A stretch of DNA of 64,000 bases from Mycolicibacterium fortuitum subsp. fortuitum (GCF_022179545.1 NZ_AP025518.1:3348001-3412000); one strand, 5' to 3'. Counted from the first letter of the stretch, positions 26,506 to 35,773 are shown. Translations and numbers: made by a program. The notes: generated by a model not told the origin, from the letters alone.

Positions 26506-27753
26506 ATGCCGACCTTGAATCTTCCGCCCGGATTCGATTTCACCGACCCCGACATCTACGCAGAACGGCTCCCAGTCGAAGAACTCGCCGAGATGCGCAA
26601 GCTCGCCCCGATCTGGTGGAACGAACAGCCGATGGGTCAGGGCGGTTTCGACGACGGCGGATTCTGGGTCGTCACCAAGCACAAAGACGTCAAGGAGGTG
26701 TCGCTGCGCAGCGATGTCTTCTCCAGCCAGGAGAAGACCGCGCTCCCCCGTTATCGCGAAGGCACCGTCCAGCAGCAGATCGACCAGGGCAAGTTCGTGA
26801 TGCTCAACATGGACGCCCCGCACCACACCCATCTGCGCAAGATCATCTCCCGGGCTTTCACTCCTCGTGCGATCGAAAGACTGCGCGACGATCTGGCCGA
26901 GCGGGCCCGAGCCATCGTCGAGGCCGCCGTAGCCGAGGGGTCGGGAGACTTCGTCGAGCAGGTTTCATGTGAACTGCCGCTCCAGGCGATCGCAGGACTG
27001 ATGGGCGTGCCTCAGGAAGACCGCATGAAGTTGTTCGACTGGTCCAATCAGATGGTCGGCGACCAGGACCCCGAGTTCGCGTCCAACGACGCGATCAGTG
27101 CCTCCGTCGAGCTCATCATGTACGGCATGCAGATGGCCGCGGAGCGGACGAAGAACCCCGGAGACGATCTCGTCACCAAGCTCCTGCAGGCCGACGTCGA
27201 AGGACACAAGCTCTCCGACGACGAGTTCGGCTTCTTCGTCATCCTGCTCGCGGTGGCAGGCAACGAGACCACCAGGAACTCGATCACCCAGGGCATGATG
27301 GCCTTCGCCGATCACCCTGACCAATGGGATCTGTTCAAGCGCGAGCGTCCCGCCACCGCGGCCGACGAGATCGTCCGCTGGGCCACCCCTGTCACGTCAT
27401 TCCAGCGCACCGCACTGCACGACACCGAGCTGGCCGGCGTCCCGATCAAGAAGGGACAACGGGTGGTGATGTTCTACCGCTCGGCGAATTTCGACGAAGA
27501 CGTCTTCGAGGATCCGTACAGCTTCAACATCCTGCGGGATCCCAACCCACACGTCGGATTCGGCGGAACGGGCGCGCACTACTGTATCGGTGCCAATCTG
27601 GCCAGGATGACGATCGACCTCATCTTCAACGCCATTGCCGACGGGATGCCCGATTTGACGCCCCTGGCAGCACCCGAACGGCTCCGCTCAGGGTGGCTCA
27701 ACGGCATCAAACACTGGCAGGTCGATTACCGCGGCCGGTCGGGTAGTCGATGA
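26506..27753 (+). CDS. cyp125: Cytochrome P450, CYP125 family (steroid C26/C27-monooxygenase type)
   Basis: 415 residues very close to CYP125A1 of M. tuberculosis along the whole chain: LPPGFDFTDPDIYAERLPVE, FVMLNMDAPHHTHLRKIISR, GDFVEQVSCELPLQAIAGL, AVAGNETTRNSITQGMMAF and ERLRSGWLNGIKHWQVDY. Heme-ligand Cys360 lies in GTGAHYCIGANLAR; the I-helix acid-alcohol pair is Glu254-Thr255. CYP125 oxidises the side-chain terminus of cholesterol or cholestenone at C26/27. M. smegmatis carries a second copy, CYP125A4, outside the main cholesterol cluster; this is probably its orthologue. ATG 26506 follows GAGGAG. A KstR-like box lies upstream. Confidence 0.94.
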   Translation: MPTLNLPPGFDFTDPDIYAERLPVEELAEMRKLAPIWWNEQPMGQGGFDDGGFWVVTKHKDVKEVSLRSDVFSSQEKTALPRYREGTVQQQIDQGKFVMLNMDAPHHTHLRKIISRAFTPRAIERLRDDLAERARAIVEAAVAEGSGDFVEQVSCELPLQAIAGLMGVPQEDRMKLFDWSNQMVGDQDPEFASNDAISASVELIMYGMQMAAERTKNPGDDLVTKLLQADVEGHKLSDDEFGFFVILLAVAGNETTRNSITQGMMAFADHPDQWDLFKRERPATAADEIVRWATPVTSFQRTALHDTELAGVPIKKGQRVVMFYRSANFDEDVFEDPYSFNILRDPNPHVGFGGTGAHYCIGANLARMTIDLIFNAIADGMPDLTPLAAPERLRSGWLNGIKHWQVDYRGRSGSR

Positions 27754-28030
27754 TGGATCGCCAATAGTCTTCCGGGATCTCGGTATTCGACCGCAGCACG
27801 ATCGCCAGACCGGTTGCCATCGCGATACCGAGCAACCCGAGCCACAGGCCGGCGAGCGCGATCACGATCCACAGCACAGTTGTCAGCGCGGGCCACGGTG
27901 ACGCGATCGCGAGCACGGGTGCGAAGAAGAATCCGGCTCCGACGTAGGCCGCCGACCCGGCACGGTCGGCTGCCAGGACGAAGTGCAGCCAACGCGGAAT
28001 CGCGTGGTCTGCCTGATATTTCTCGGTCAT
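27707..28030 (-). CDS. Two-helix membrane protein
   Basis: 107 residues from ATG 28030, preceded by GGAGGCGGGT. A short polar N-terminus (MTEKYQADHAIPRWLHFVLA) precedes two long hydrophobic segments (about 22-45 and 50-80) and a polar tail ending in EIPEDYWRSIIDYPTGRG. The tail reads antisense to the last 47 bp of the CYP125 gene, an unusually long convergent overlap. It is divergent from the XRE regulator. No family recognised. Confidence 0.75.
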   Translation of the reverse strand: MTEKYQADHAIPRWLHFVLAADRAGSAAYVGAGFFFAPVLAIASPWPALTTVLWIVIALAGLWLGLLGIAMATGLAIVLRSNTEIPEDYWRSIIDYPTGRGNRPASV

Positions 28031-28133
28031 ACCCGCCTCCTTCATGGACCAGGTTCACCATGACGCGGCGTGGGTAAGTGCCGCAATTACCCCACAGGTA
28101 GTGGTTATCCGCCACGACCTGGGCGACACTCGG

Positions 28134-28931
28134 ATGGTGACGAGCGCGGCCACCCAGACACCCATTGGATCGCTGATGCGCGATTGGCGACTGCGCCGGC
28201 GTATCAGTCAGCTCGACCTGGCCATCGAGGCAGACGTGTCGGCCCGTCATCTCAGCTTCATCGAGACCGGACGGTCGGTGCCGAGCCGGGCCATGGTCCT
28301 GCGCCTCGCCGAAGCCCTGGAGGTGCCGCTTCGGGATCAGAACCAACTGTTGCTGGCGGCAGGGTTGGCCCCGGTTTATGCCGAGCGGACGCTGGAGGAC
28401 CCCGAGATGTCAGCCGTACGCGACGGCGTTACCCGGGTGTTGGACGCCTACAACCCGTTTCCGTGCGTGGTTGTCGATCGGAACTGGAATCTGTTGCAGG
28501 CCAACGCAGGCACCGCCGTCATGCTGGCCGGCGTGTCACCACACCTACTGGCCGAGCCCAACGCGCTGCGCATCACCCTCCATCCCGACGGCATGGCGCC
28601 CCGGATCCGGAATCTGGCGGAATGGCGCCACCACCTGATCAGCCGCTTGCGGCGTGAGGTGACCGTGAGCGGATCGGCCGAGCTGGCCGACCTCCTTGCC
28701 GAGGTCGAGTCCTACCCGGGCGGCATGGAGCCGGTCCGCGATCTCGGCGGGGTCGTCGTGCCGCTGGAATTGGCGGCCCCGGACGGCACCGTACTGACCT
28801 TCCTGAGCACAGTCACGACCTTCGGCACCGCATTGGACCTGACCGCTGCGGAGCTGAGCATCGAGGCATTTCTGCCGGCCGACGCCGCGACCGCCGCCGC
28901 ACTCCAGAAACCGAGTGGTCTGACCACTTGA
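28134..28931 (+). CDS. XRE-family regulator with MmyB-like ligand-binding domain
   Basis: 265 residues from ATG 28134. The N-terminal Cro/C1 helix-turn-helix (IGSLMRDWRLRRRISQLDLA, then ADVSARHLSFIETGRSVPSR) is followed by an MmyB-type PAS-like domain (NPFPCVVVDRNWNLLQANAG, PNALRITLHPDGMAPRIRNL). Proteins of this type in actinobacteria often bind fatty acids or acyl-CoA and control neighbouring redox or lipid genes. It is divergent from the small membrane protein at 27707-28030, its most likely target. Its 3' end contains the GntR operator of the next gene. Confidence 0.9.
   Translation: MVTSAATQTPIGSLMRDWRLRRRISQLDLAIEADVSARHLSFIETGRSVPSRAMVLRLAEALEVPLRDQNQLLLAAGLAPVYAERTLEDPEMSAVRDGVTRVLDAYNPFPCVVVDRNWNLLQANAGTAVMLAGVSPHLLAEPNALRITLHPDGMAPRIRNLAEWRHHLISRLRREVTVSGSAELADLLAEVESYPGGMEPVRDLGGVVVPLELAAPDGTVLTFLSTVTTFGTALDLTAAELSIEAFLPADAATAAALQKPSGLTT
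28914..28928. promoter_or_regulatory. FadR-type GntR operator
   Basis: AGTGGTC-T-GACCACT, a perfect 7-1-7 inverted repeat containing TGGTCTGACCA, the core of FadR-subfamily GntR operators (TGGTnnnACCA). It overlaps the last codons of the XRE gene and lies 35 bp upstream of the GntR start at 28963, so it is the likely autoregulatory site. Confidence 0.75.
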
Positions 28932-28962
28932 CCTCTGACCGCTGGCCGGGCAGCATGGCGAC

Positions 28963-29685
28963 ATGGCTCTACAACCCGTCAACCGCCGATCTGTACCTGA
29001 GGATGTCTTCGAACAGATCGTCACCGAGGTTCTCAGCGGTCAGATGCAACCCGGCGAATCCCTACCGAGCGAACGCCGGCTCGCCGAGGTTCTCGGCGTA
29101 TCCCGCCCTGCCGTGCGTGAAGCCATCAAGCGGCTCACCGAGGCCGGGTTGGTCGAGGTCCGGCAGGGCGACGCAACCACGGTGCGGGACTTCCGCAGGC
29201 ACGCGGGCCTGGACCTGCTACCGCGATTGCTTTTGCGCGCAGGCGAACTCGATGTGAGTGTGGTTCGCAGCATCCTGGAAACCCGCCTGCACAACGGGCC
29301 CAAGGTTGCCGAATTGGCGGCCCATCGAGCCACAGCCGATCTGGTCACCCAACTCGGTCACACAGTCGATGCCCTGGCAGCCGAACCGGATCCAGTGGAG
29401 AAACAGCGCCACGCGCTCGCATTCTGGGATCTGATCGTGGACGGAGCGGATTCGATCGCATTCCGGTTGATGTACAACACGCTTCGCCAGACTTATGAAC
29501 CCGCGCTGCCTGCGCTGGCCACCATGATGACCGCCGAGGTCGGGCGCCCCGACGCCTACCGGCAGATCGTCGAGTCAATCGAAGCGGGTGATGCACCTGC
29601 TGCTCGACGTGCCGCCGAAGACCTGCTGCAGCCAGCCACCCACGCGCTCATGCAAGCACTCGATGCGCTGGAGGAAACCCGGTGA
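28963..29685 (+). CDS. GntR-family (FadR subfamily) transcriptional regulator
   Basis: 240 residues. The N-terminal winged helix ([20 protein letters not shown], then [36 protein letters not shown]) is textbook GntR; the C-terminal helical FCD/FadR-like domain binds the effector. A FadR-type operator lies just upstream. The stop TGA overlaps the GTG of the fatty-acid hydroxylase gene, so the two are translationally coupled and that enzyme is the likely regulated partner. The effector is probably an acyl compound or organic acid, by inference. Confidence 0.92.
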   Translation: MALQPVNRRSVPEDVFEQIVTEVLSGQMQPGESLPSERRLAEVLGVSRPAVREAIKRLTEAGLVEVRQGDATTVRDFRRHAGLDLLPRLLLRAGELDVSVVRSILETRLHNGPKVAELAAHRATADLVTQLGHTVDALAAEPDPVEKQRHALAFWDLIVDGADSIAFRLMYNTLRQTYEPALPALATMMTAEVGRPDAYRQIVESIEAGDAPAARRAAEDLLQPATHALMQALDALEETR

Positions 29686-30338
29686 CGCGCAACGCTTTCA
29701 CTCTGGGCGACGCGGCGCGGGAGTTCGTCAGGCACCCCTCCCCCTGGATGATCGGCTTCGCGCTGATCCTCAGTCTCGCGGCCCGCTGCGCTGCGGGCGA
29801 CTGGCAACTGACCGATGCTCTGGTGCCCGTGGCGATGCTCACGGCGTTTCCCTTCTTCGAGTGGATCGTCCATGTCTTCGTGCTGCACTGGAAGCCAAGG
29901 AGATTCGGAAGAGTAACGCTGGATTCGGTGTTGGCCCGCGATCACCGGCTGCACCACATGGACCCGCGGGATGTCCCGCTGATCTTCATACCGTGGCGGG
30001 CCCTGCTGTGGATCCTGCCCGCCGCCGTGGCCGTGGCCCTGCTGGCATTCCCCCGCCCCGCACTGGGGTTGACGTTCCTGTCATTCCTGACCGTGCTGGG
30101 TTTGTGCTACGAGTGGTGCCACTATTTGATCCACAGCGACTACAAGCCCAAAACCCGCGCCTACCGCTCGATTTGGCGCAACCACAGACAGCACCATTAC
30201 AAGAACGAGCATTACTGGTTCACGGTCACCACATCAGGCACCGCCGACCGGGCACTCCGGACCCATCCCGAACCGACCGCGGTGCCCACGTCACCGACGG
30301 CGAAGAACCTGCACGCGGTTACGCCTGCACGACAATAG
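29682..30338 (+). CDS. Fatty acid hydroxylase / sterol desaturase superfamily membrane protein
   Basis: 218 residues, four or more membrane helices, with the His clusters of the di-iron integral-membrane oxygenase family: [32 protein letters not shown] and [15 protein letters not shown]. Such enzymes hydroxylate or desaturate fatty acyl chains, carotenoids or sterols with O2. GTG 29682 overlaps the stop of a FadR-type regulator, which probably controls it. Substrate unknown. It lies about 2 kb from a CYP125 gene. The tail after about residue 185 is polar. Confidence 0.88.
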   Translation: MTRNAFTLGDAAREFVRHPSPWMIGFALILSLAARCAAGDWQLTDALVPVAMLTAFPFFEWIVHVFVLHWKPRRFGRVTLDSVLARDHRLHHMDPRDVPLIFIPWRALLWILPAAVAVALLAFPRPALGLTFLSFLTVLGLCYEWCHYLIHSDYKPKTRAYRSIWRNHRQHHYKNEHYWFTVTTSGTADRALRTHPEPTAVPTSPTAKNLHAVTPARQ

Positions 30339-31098
30339 GATCGCCCACGCTCACCGTGTTGAAATACCAATCGGCGTTGTCCGGGCTGAGATTGATGCAC
30401 CCGTGGCTGACGTTGGCGTAGCCCTGAGACCCGACCGACCACGGTGCGCCGTGCACGTAGACCCCGCCCCAGGTCACCCGAACCGCATCGTAGACCGTGA
30501 GCTTGTACCCCTCGGGATCGCTCAGCGGAATGCCGATGGTACGCGAATCCATCACCACCACAGGCTCTTTGGCCAAAGCACTGAAGGTGCCGACGGGAGT
30601 CGGATGCTTGGGCTTGCCCATGGACGCCGGCATGGTGCGGGCCACCGTCCCATCGATGCTGACCGTGAAGGTGTGGGCATCGATGTCGGCAACGCCGAGC
30701 ACCTTGGACCCGGTTTCGAAACTGGTCTTCGCGCCGCCCGCGGTGACCGAGATCTTCGAATGGGCCGGCCACAACTGATCCGGTTTCCACTGCATCACAT
30801 CGTCACTGAGCCAGGTGAAGGTGCCCGTCGGGGTTTCCGGGGAGTTGATCTTCAGGCTGGCCTGCGCGGCATCCCGGTCGGTGACCGGGTTGTCGAACGT
30901 CACCGTCAGCGGCATCGCGACACCGACCACCGAACCTGCGGCGGGTTCGATCTTCGCACCGGGTTCGGGCGTGCTCACCGCAGCAGATGCCACATTGACC
31001 GTGCTCGCGGCAGCCATCGTGGCGACACCGATCGCCGCAAACACTTTCAGTAGCGACACTCGAACCGCTCCGAATGACGACGACGGGGCACTCACCAT
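30319..31098 (-). CDS. ldtA: L,D-transpeptidase (LdtMt1/LdtA type)
   Basis: About 259 residues from ATG 31098. A signal peptide (VSLLKVFAAIGVATMAAAST) precedes one Ig-like bacterial domain (SVVGVAMPLTVTFDNPVTDR) and a YkuD catalytic domain: YVHGAPWSVGSQGYANVSHG followed by CINLSPDNADW, with nucleophile Cys234 and the preceding His. It makes 3-3 (mDap-mDap) peptidoglycan cross-links, which dominate in mycobacteria, and is the carbapenem target. The short one-Ig architecture and the TMPASMGKPKHPTPVGTF segment match M. tuberculosis LdtMt1 (Rv0116c) and M. smegmatis LdtA. The 3' end overlaps the convergent hydroxylase gene by 20 bp. Confidence 0.92.
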   Translation of the reverse strand: MVSAPSSSFGAVRVSLLKVFAAIGVATMAAASTVNVASAAVSTPEPGAKIEPAAGSVVGVAMPLTVTFDNPVTDRDAAQASLKINSPETPTGTFTWLSDDVMQWKPDQLWPAHSKISVTAGGAKTSFETGSKVLGVADIDAHTFTVSIDGTVARTMPASMGKPKHPTPVGTFSALAKEPVVVMDSRTIGIPLSDPEGYKLTVYDAVRVTWGGVYVHGAPWSVGSQGYANVSHGCINLSPDNADWYFNTVSVGDPIVVQA

Positions 31099-31274
31099 TC
31101 CACCAGTGTAGGTGAGCGCCGGCAGTGCACCCCTTAGGCGCAGCGTGACAGCGGAAGATCGCGATCTGTGGTGCCTCGGTGAATTGCCCATGGTGAACTC
31201 ATCGGCTCGGCAATCAAGAACGTTTCACCGCAGCATCGGCACGATCGCAGCCGCCACAGCAACGTCACAGGCGA

Positions 31275-32696
31275 TCAGGGCGCGCCGGGTACCGACTCCG
31301 TCGATTCCGGTACGGGCGGGACCGGCTCGGGCGCCGGCGGCTCGACCTCCGGTACGGGCGGCTCAGCTTCCGGTACCGGCGGCGCCGACTCGGCCGCCGG
31401 AGCCTGCGCAGCCGTCTGCTGGACAGGTGCCGACTGTGGTGGTGCGCTCGGTGGAGGCGGCGCGGGCTCGGGAGCCGGCGGAACTTCGGGCGCCGGAGGC
31501 GGCGTCTCCGACGCGGGGGGCGCCTGCACCGCCGGAGTCTCGCCCGGCGGCGCCGGTTGTCCCGCCTCGGGCGGTGGTGCGCCCGGAACCTGCTCGGGGG
31601 GCACCGGCGGCGCCCCAGGCGTCTCAAGCATCGGCTGGGACCCATCAGGAGCCGGCAGTTCTCCTGGCACCTCGGTGTAGGCGGGCGGCGGTGTCACACT
31701 TTGGTCGATGACATACTCCGGCCCGGCGTCCTGCACGACAGATTCGAGCACAGGCGGAGTTTCAGGGGCCGGAGCGGACGGCACCGGGACCGGGACCGTA
31801 GAGGTTTGTTGAACCGAGGCCGAATCACCCGACGTACTCACCACCGGGCGGGTACTGCGGTGCGGGGTCGGCTCTGACCCCGGTAGCAACTGCTGACCGA
31901 CGGCCAGTGCCAGCGAGACCCCGAAGGCGAGAACTCCACCGACAAGGATGGCCAGCGGCGTCAATTGCCTGGGCGGCCAGCGCCAACCGGCAAGGGCCAC
32001 CGTGTCGTCGGACGCCCGTCGCCCCCGGCGCACCGAGGCCAGCGCGGCGCCCCTGGCCAAGGGCAACCCAGGTTCGGCAGGGGTGAACACCGGTACCGCC
32101 AGCGCCTGCTCCAGTTTCGGCAGAACCGAATCCAGGTCGACGGCAGAGCCTACGACCACCAGCGCATCAGGTCGCGGATCCGCCACGTCGAACATCTCCG
32201 ACAACCACGTGGTCAGGCCGGCCACCGTTTCGATTCCACGGCTGACCGTGGTCTGCACAGGACTGTCGCCGCTCACCGTCATCGCCTGTACGACATCGGG
32301 TTCCAGCACGCAGACACCGGTCGTACCGAATCCGACTATGCCGGCAACACGCCGCGCCAGAGCATCCGTCGCGTGCGGCAAACGCACCGGTACCACATCG
32401 ACGAATCCGGCGTCGTCGAACTTCTTCAGCAGCACCGTGGCCTCGGTGGCCGCTCCGGAACTCCACGTCACACCGATGGTCGTCAGCCGCAAACCACGTT
32501 CTGCGGCAACCCTTTCAGCACGACGGACGGCCTTGACGACGTCAGCGCAGACATCATCGGTTCGCGCGGGCACGAGACCGCGAATATCGAGGGCCTCATG
32601 GTCGACGGTCGCTCCGTCGGCCTCGCTGCCCTCCACCAGGACCAGCCCGACGGTAGACGGTGTCAACGAAACACCGAGTACCGCGTCCACGTTCAC
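31275..32696 (-). CDS. DUF7159-type protein: actin/Hsp70-like N-domain, TM helix, Pro-rich exterior
   Basis: 473 residues from GTG 32696. The N-terminal 220 residues have an actin/Hsp70-ATPase-like feel (MNVDAVLGVSLTPSTVGLVL, LTTIGVTWSSGAATEATVLL, VVGSAVDLDSVLPKLEQAL). A membrane helix follows (LTPLAILVGGVLAFGVSLAL, about 247-268). The rest is an exported Pro/Ala/Glu-rich tail with VPEVEPPAPEPVPP-type repeats. This architecture is a mycobacteria-specific family of unknown function. A cell-envelope scaffolding or sensing role is possible but unproven. The Pro-rich region explains the long antisense open frames seen here. Confidence 0.82.
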   Translation of the reverse strand: MNVDAVLGVSLTPSTVGLVLVEGSEADGATVDHEALDIRGLVPARTDDVCADVVKAVRRAERVAAERGLRLTTIGVTWSSGAATEATVLLKKFDDAGFVDVVPVRLPHATDALARRVAGIVGFGTTGVCVLEPDVVQAMTVSGDSPVQTTVSRGIETVAGLTTWLSEMFDVADPRPDALVVVGSAVDLDSVLPKLEQALAVPVFTPAEPGLPLARGAALASVRRGRRASDDTVALAGWRWPPRQLTPLAILVGGVLAFGVSLALAVGQQLLPGSEPTPHRSTRPVVSTSGDSASVQQTSTVPVPVPSAPAPETPPVLESVVQDAGPEYVIDQSVTPPPAYTEVPGELPAPDGSQPMLETPGAPPVPPEQVPGAPPPEAGQPAPPGETPAVQAPPASETPPPAPEVPPAPEPAPPPPSAPPQSAPVQQTAAQAPAAESAPPVPEAEPPVPEVEPPAPEPVPPVPESTESVPGAP

Positions 32697-32907
32697 CCCC
32701 GAAAAGTGTGGCCGTCGTCCAAACGTTTCACGGTGACATTACCCGGTGGCAGCTTCGCTCCCACCCCCTGCATCGCCGGTAACCCTCGACGACCTGCACC
32801 GAAATGTGCTGTGCCGCAGAACTACCAGTACACGACGCAGTCTTAGTTTGCCGAACACGCCGACAATTTCCACCCGCCCGGCTACCCGCATGGCAAGGTG
32901 GTGGCGC

Positions 32908-34365
32908 ATGCGGGAAGTCCAGGATTCATCGCGCCGCCGGACGTTCTTCGGCCACCCGATCGGGCTGACGAATCTGTTCGGGGTGGAGTTGTGGGAGCGC
33001 TTCTCCTTCTACGGGATGCTCACGATCCTCGGGTACTACCTGTACTTCATGGCCGCCGATGGCGGCCTCGGGTTACCCAAGAGCACCGCCACCGGCATCG
33101 TCGGCGCCTACGGCGGGTTGGTGTACCTGTCCACCGTGCTGGGTGGATGGGTCGCCGACCGGCTCCTGGGAATGGAGCGCACCGTGTTCTACGGCGGGGT
33201 GGTCGTCATGGCGGGCCATATCGCCTTGGCCGTGCTTCCGGGTCTGCCCGGCGTCGGTTTCGGCCTGGTGCTGGTCGCACTCGGGTCCGGCGCGCTCAAG
33301 GCCAACGCGTCCTCGTTGCTGGGCACGCTGTACGACAAAGGCGACCCGCGTGCCGACGGCGGCTTCACCCTGTTCTATCTCGGTGTCAATCTGGGTGCCT
33401 TCGTCGGACCGCTCGCCACCGGGTTGTTGCAGACGCGGATCGGCTTCCATTACGGGTTCGGGGCCGCCGCCATCGGTATGGCACTCGGTTTGATCCAGTA
33501 TGTGATGTTCCGGCGCAATCTCGGCAGCTACGGACGCATCGTGGCAAACCCGTTGCCGCCACAGGCAATCGGCAAGGTCATCGCCGTCGTCGCCACCCTT
33601 GCCGCGGCTGTCACCGTCCTTTTCCTGGTGCATGCGGTCGATCTGGCCAACCTGTCACAGTTCACCACGGCAGTGATCGTCGTGGCCTCGGTGATGTACT
33701 TCGCGGTGATGCTGACCAGCGCCAAAGTGTCGGGCACCGAGAAGATTCGCGTGCGCGCCTTCATCCCGTTGTTCGTCGCCAACGCGGTCTTCTGGTCGCT
33801 GTTCCAGCAGACTTTCACGGTGTTGGCCGTCTACTCCGATGAGCGGGTGAACTGGTCCCTGTTCGGCTGGACCGCGCCGTCGAACTGGATCGGGTCTATC
33901 GAACCGGTCTGGATCATCCTGCTCTCACCCTTGTTCGCGATCCTGTGGACCCGTCTGGGCAACCGTGCGCCCACCACGCCACGCAAATTCGCCTACGGGG
34001 TGATCGGCATGGGCGCAGCGTTCCTGCTGTTCCTGCCGGCCGCGTCGCACCCGGGCAAGACGGTGCCCGCGTTACTGGTGGCCGGCATCATGGCGGTGTT
34101 CGCGGTCTCGGAGCTGATGTTGTCTCCGATCGGTCTTTCGGTCACGACGAAGCTTGCGCCAGAAGCCTTCCGGGCCCAGATGATGGCCCTGTTCTTCTTC
34201 TCGGTCGGCCTGGGCACGGCGATGTCGGGTGTGCTGGCACAGCATTACGACCCGGCCGACGAATTCGTGTACTTCGGCACACTGGGAGCAGTGGCGATCA
34301 TCGCCGGCGTGGCGGTGCTGCTGATGTCACCGCGGATCAGCAGGTTGATGGAAGGGGTTCACTGA
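32908..34365 (+). CDS. POT-family proton-dependent oligopeptide transporter
   Basis: About 485 residues from ATG 32908 (ATG 32890 also in frame), 12 or more membrane helices. The POT/PTR signature ELWERFSFYGMLTIL on helix 1, GGWVADRLLG between helices 2 and 3, and the FTLFYLGVNLGAFVGPL motif are diagnostic. The family imports di- and tripeptides with protons. Sitting alone between a DUF7159 gene and a dehydratase, it is probably a general peptide importer. The 3' end overlaps the dehydratase stop by 7 bp. Confidence 0.93.
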   Translation: MREVQDSSRRRTFFGHPIGLTNLFGVELWERFSFYGMLTILGYYLYFMAADGGLGLPKSTATGIVGAYGGLVYLSTVLGGWVADRLLGMERTVFYGGVVVMAGHIALAVLPGLPGVGFGLVLVALGSGALKANASSLLGTLYDKGDPRADGGFTLFYLGVNLGAFVGPLATGLLQTRIGFHYGFGAAAIGMALGLIQYVMFRRNLGSYGRIVANPLPPQAIGKVIAVVATLAAAVTVLFLVHAVDLANLSQFTTAVIVVASVMYFAVMLTSAKVSGTEKIRVRAFIPLFVANAVFWSLFQQTFTVLAVYSDERVNWSLFGWTAPSNWIGSIEPVWIILLSPLFAILWTRLGNRAPTTPRKFAYGVIGMGAAFLLFLPAASHPGKTVPALLVAGIMAVFAVSELMLSPIGLSVTTKLAPEAFRAQMMALFFFSVGLGTAMSGVLAQHYDPADEFVYFGTLGAVAIIAGVAVLLMSPRISRLMEGVH

Positions 34366-35315
34366 CTTCCGGAGAGAATGTCGGCCAGCAGCGACGGCTC
34401 GACGTTTCCACCGGAGACGATCACCGCCGCCGGCCCCGGTGACGTCGCCACCTTCCGGTAGCCCGCCAGCGCCACCGCCCCGCTGGGTTCGGTGACCAGA
34501 TGGGCGCGGTTCGCCAGCTCCCTTACCGCCGAACGGATCTCGTCCTCGGTGACGGTGACGACATCATCGAGGACCTTTTGCAAGTGGGCGAAGGTCAAGG
34601 CGGACGGCGTCGAGCGCAGCCCGTCCGCGATGGTCCGGTTGCGTTGCGCCACCGGCCAGTCCACCAGCGCGCCGGCGGCCAGACTCTCCGCGGTATCCGC
34701 CGCCAGTTCGGGCTCCACCCCGATGACCTCGGCTCGCGGACACAATGCACGGATCGCGGTCCCGACTCCCGAGGCCAGGCCACCGCCGCTGATCGGGACG
34801 AGGACGGTGGCGACGTCTGGCAGATCCTGCGCGATCTCCAGCCCGATGGTGCCCTGGCCTGCGATCACGTCGGGATGGTCGAACGGTGGCACGAGCACAC
34901 CGCCGGTGCTCTCGACCAGTTCCGCGGCAACCGATTCACGTTCGCCGGCCTCACACAGCACCACGTGCGCTCCGTGGCTCCGGGTCGCCTGCACCTTCAC
35001 GGCCGGAGTCTCCTCGGGCATCACGATGTGTGCCGTAACGCCGTACGCCGCAGCCGCATACGCCACGGCCTGCGCGTGATTGCCACTGGAGTAGGTCACG
35101 ACTCCGGCGGCCCGCACCGCGGCATCGAGCCCGCCCAGCGCATTGAATGCACCGCGAATCTTGAAGGCACCGATGGGCTGCAGATTCTCCGGCTTGAGCC
35201 ACACCGGACGCACCGGGTCCGCCCACCGCGCCGGCAGCAGTGGCGTACGGACGATGTCAGCGGCGATCCGCTGCGCTGCGGCTGCGATGTCGTCGAGGGT
35301 CACCAACTTCACCAC
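34359..35315 (-). CDS. Threonine/serine dehydratase (PLP fold type II)
   Basis: 318 residues, catabolic-size enzyme without a regulatory ACT domain. The PLP-binding Lys52 lies in IGAFKIRGAFNAL; SSGNHAQAVAYAA binds the substrate carboxylate; the phosphate loop is PISGGGLASGVGTA; VSGGNVEP closes the domain. It deaminates threonine or serine to 2-oxoacid and ammonia; serine racemase-like activity is possible in this subgroup. Convergent with the POT transporter and divergent from a thioesterase by 35 bp. Confidence 0.92.
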   Translation of the reverse strand: MVKLVTLDDIAAAAQRIAADIVRTPLLPARWADPVRPVWLKPENLQPIGAFKIRGAFNALGGLDAAVRAAGVVTYSSGNHAQAVAYAAAAYGVTAHIVMPEETPAVKVQATRSHGAHVVLCEAGERESVAAELVESTGGVLVPPFDHPDVIAGQGTIGLEIAQDLPDVATVLVPISGGGLASGVGTAIRALCPRAEVIGVEPELAADTAESLAAGALVDWPVAQRNRTIADGLRSTPSALTFAHLQKVLDDVVTVTEDEIRSAVRELANRAHLVTEPSGAVALAGYRKVATSPGPAAVIVSGGNVEPSLLADILSGSQ

Positions 35316-35350
35316 GCAAGTCTGCCCCGAGCGTCGGTTACCGTGCTCAC

Positions 35351-35773
35351 GTGACCCCGTACAGCTTCGGAATCGTTCCTCGTTACGCCGAGATCGACCA
35401 GCAGGGCGTGGTGTTCAACGGCCACTACCTCACCTGGTTCGACGAGGCGTGTACCGGCCTGTTCGACCACCTGCGGGTGAGCTACGCCGACCTGATCGCC
35501 GAAGGTGTCGACATGCAGGTGGTGCACACCGAGATCGACTTCCGGGCGCCGGTTCGGTGGCGCGAGGCGGTGCGGATCGCCGTGCGTTGCGAGCACATCG
35601 GGACCACGAGTTTCACCCTGGGGTTCACCGTGCTGGGTACCGATGCCGAAGGCATCGAGAAGGCTCGAGTATCCGGCAAGAACGTCTACGTCGTGGTCTC
35701 TACCAGCGACTGGTCCAAGCGTCCCGTACCCGAAGCGGTTCGCATCGCCCTCGATTCCGTGGCCGGTCAATGA
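35351..35773 (+). CDS. 4HBT-type (hot-dog) acyl-CoA thioesterase
   Basis: 140 residues, single hot-dog fold of the 4-hydroxybenzoyl-CoA thioesterase/YbgC group: PRYAEIDQQGVVFNGHYLTWFDEA, with catalytic Asp in the EIDQQG turn and the long helix that follows. It hydrolyses acyl-CoA or aryl-CoA. GTG 35351 gives the family N-terminus; TACCGT at 35339-35344 lies 7 bases before it, implying a leaderless mRNA. Divergent from the dehydratase. Confidence 0.9.
   Translation: MTPYSFGIVPRYAEIDQQGVVFNGHYLTWFDEACTGLFDHLRVSYADLIAEGVDMQVVHTEIDFRAPVRWREAVRIAVRCEHIGTTSFTLGFTVLGTDAEGIEKARVSGKNVYVVVSTSDWSKRPVPEAVRIALDSVAGQ

Noticed and set aside
28081..28130. Weak dyad ACCCCAC...GTGGTTA upstream of the XRE gene
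   Set aside because: Only four central base pairs match on each side, too little to call an operator.
31275..31711. Pro/Ala/Arg-rich frames on both strands in the DUF7159 tail
   Set aside because: They are shadows of the Pro-rich repeat tract. The real frame is the one continuous with the membrane helix and N-terminal domain.
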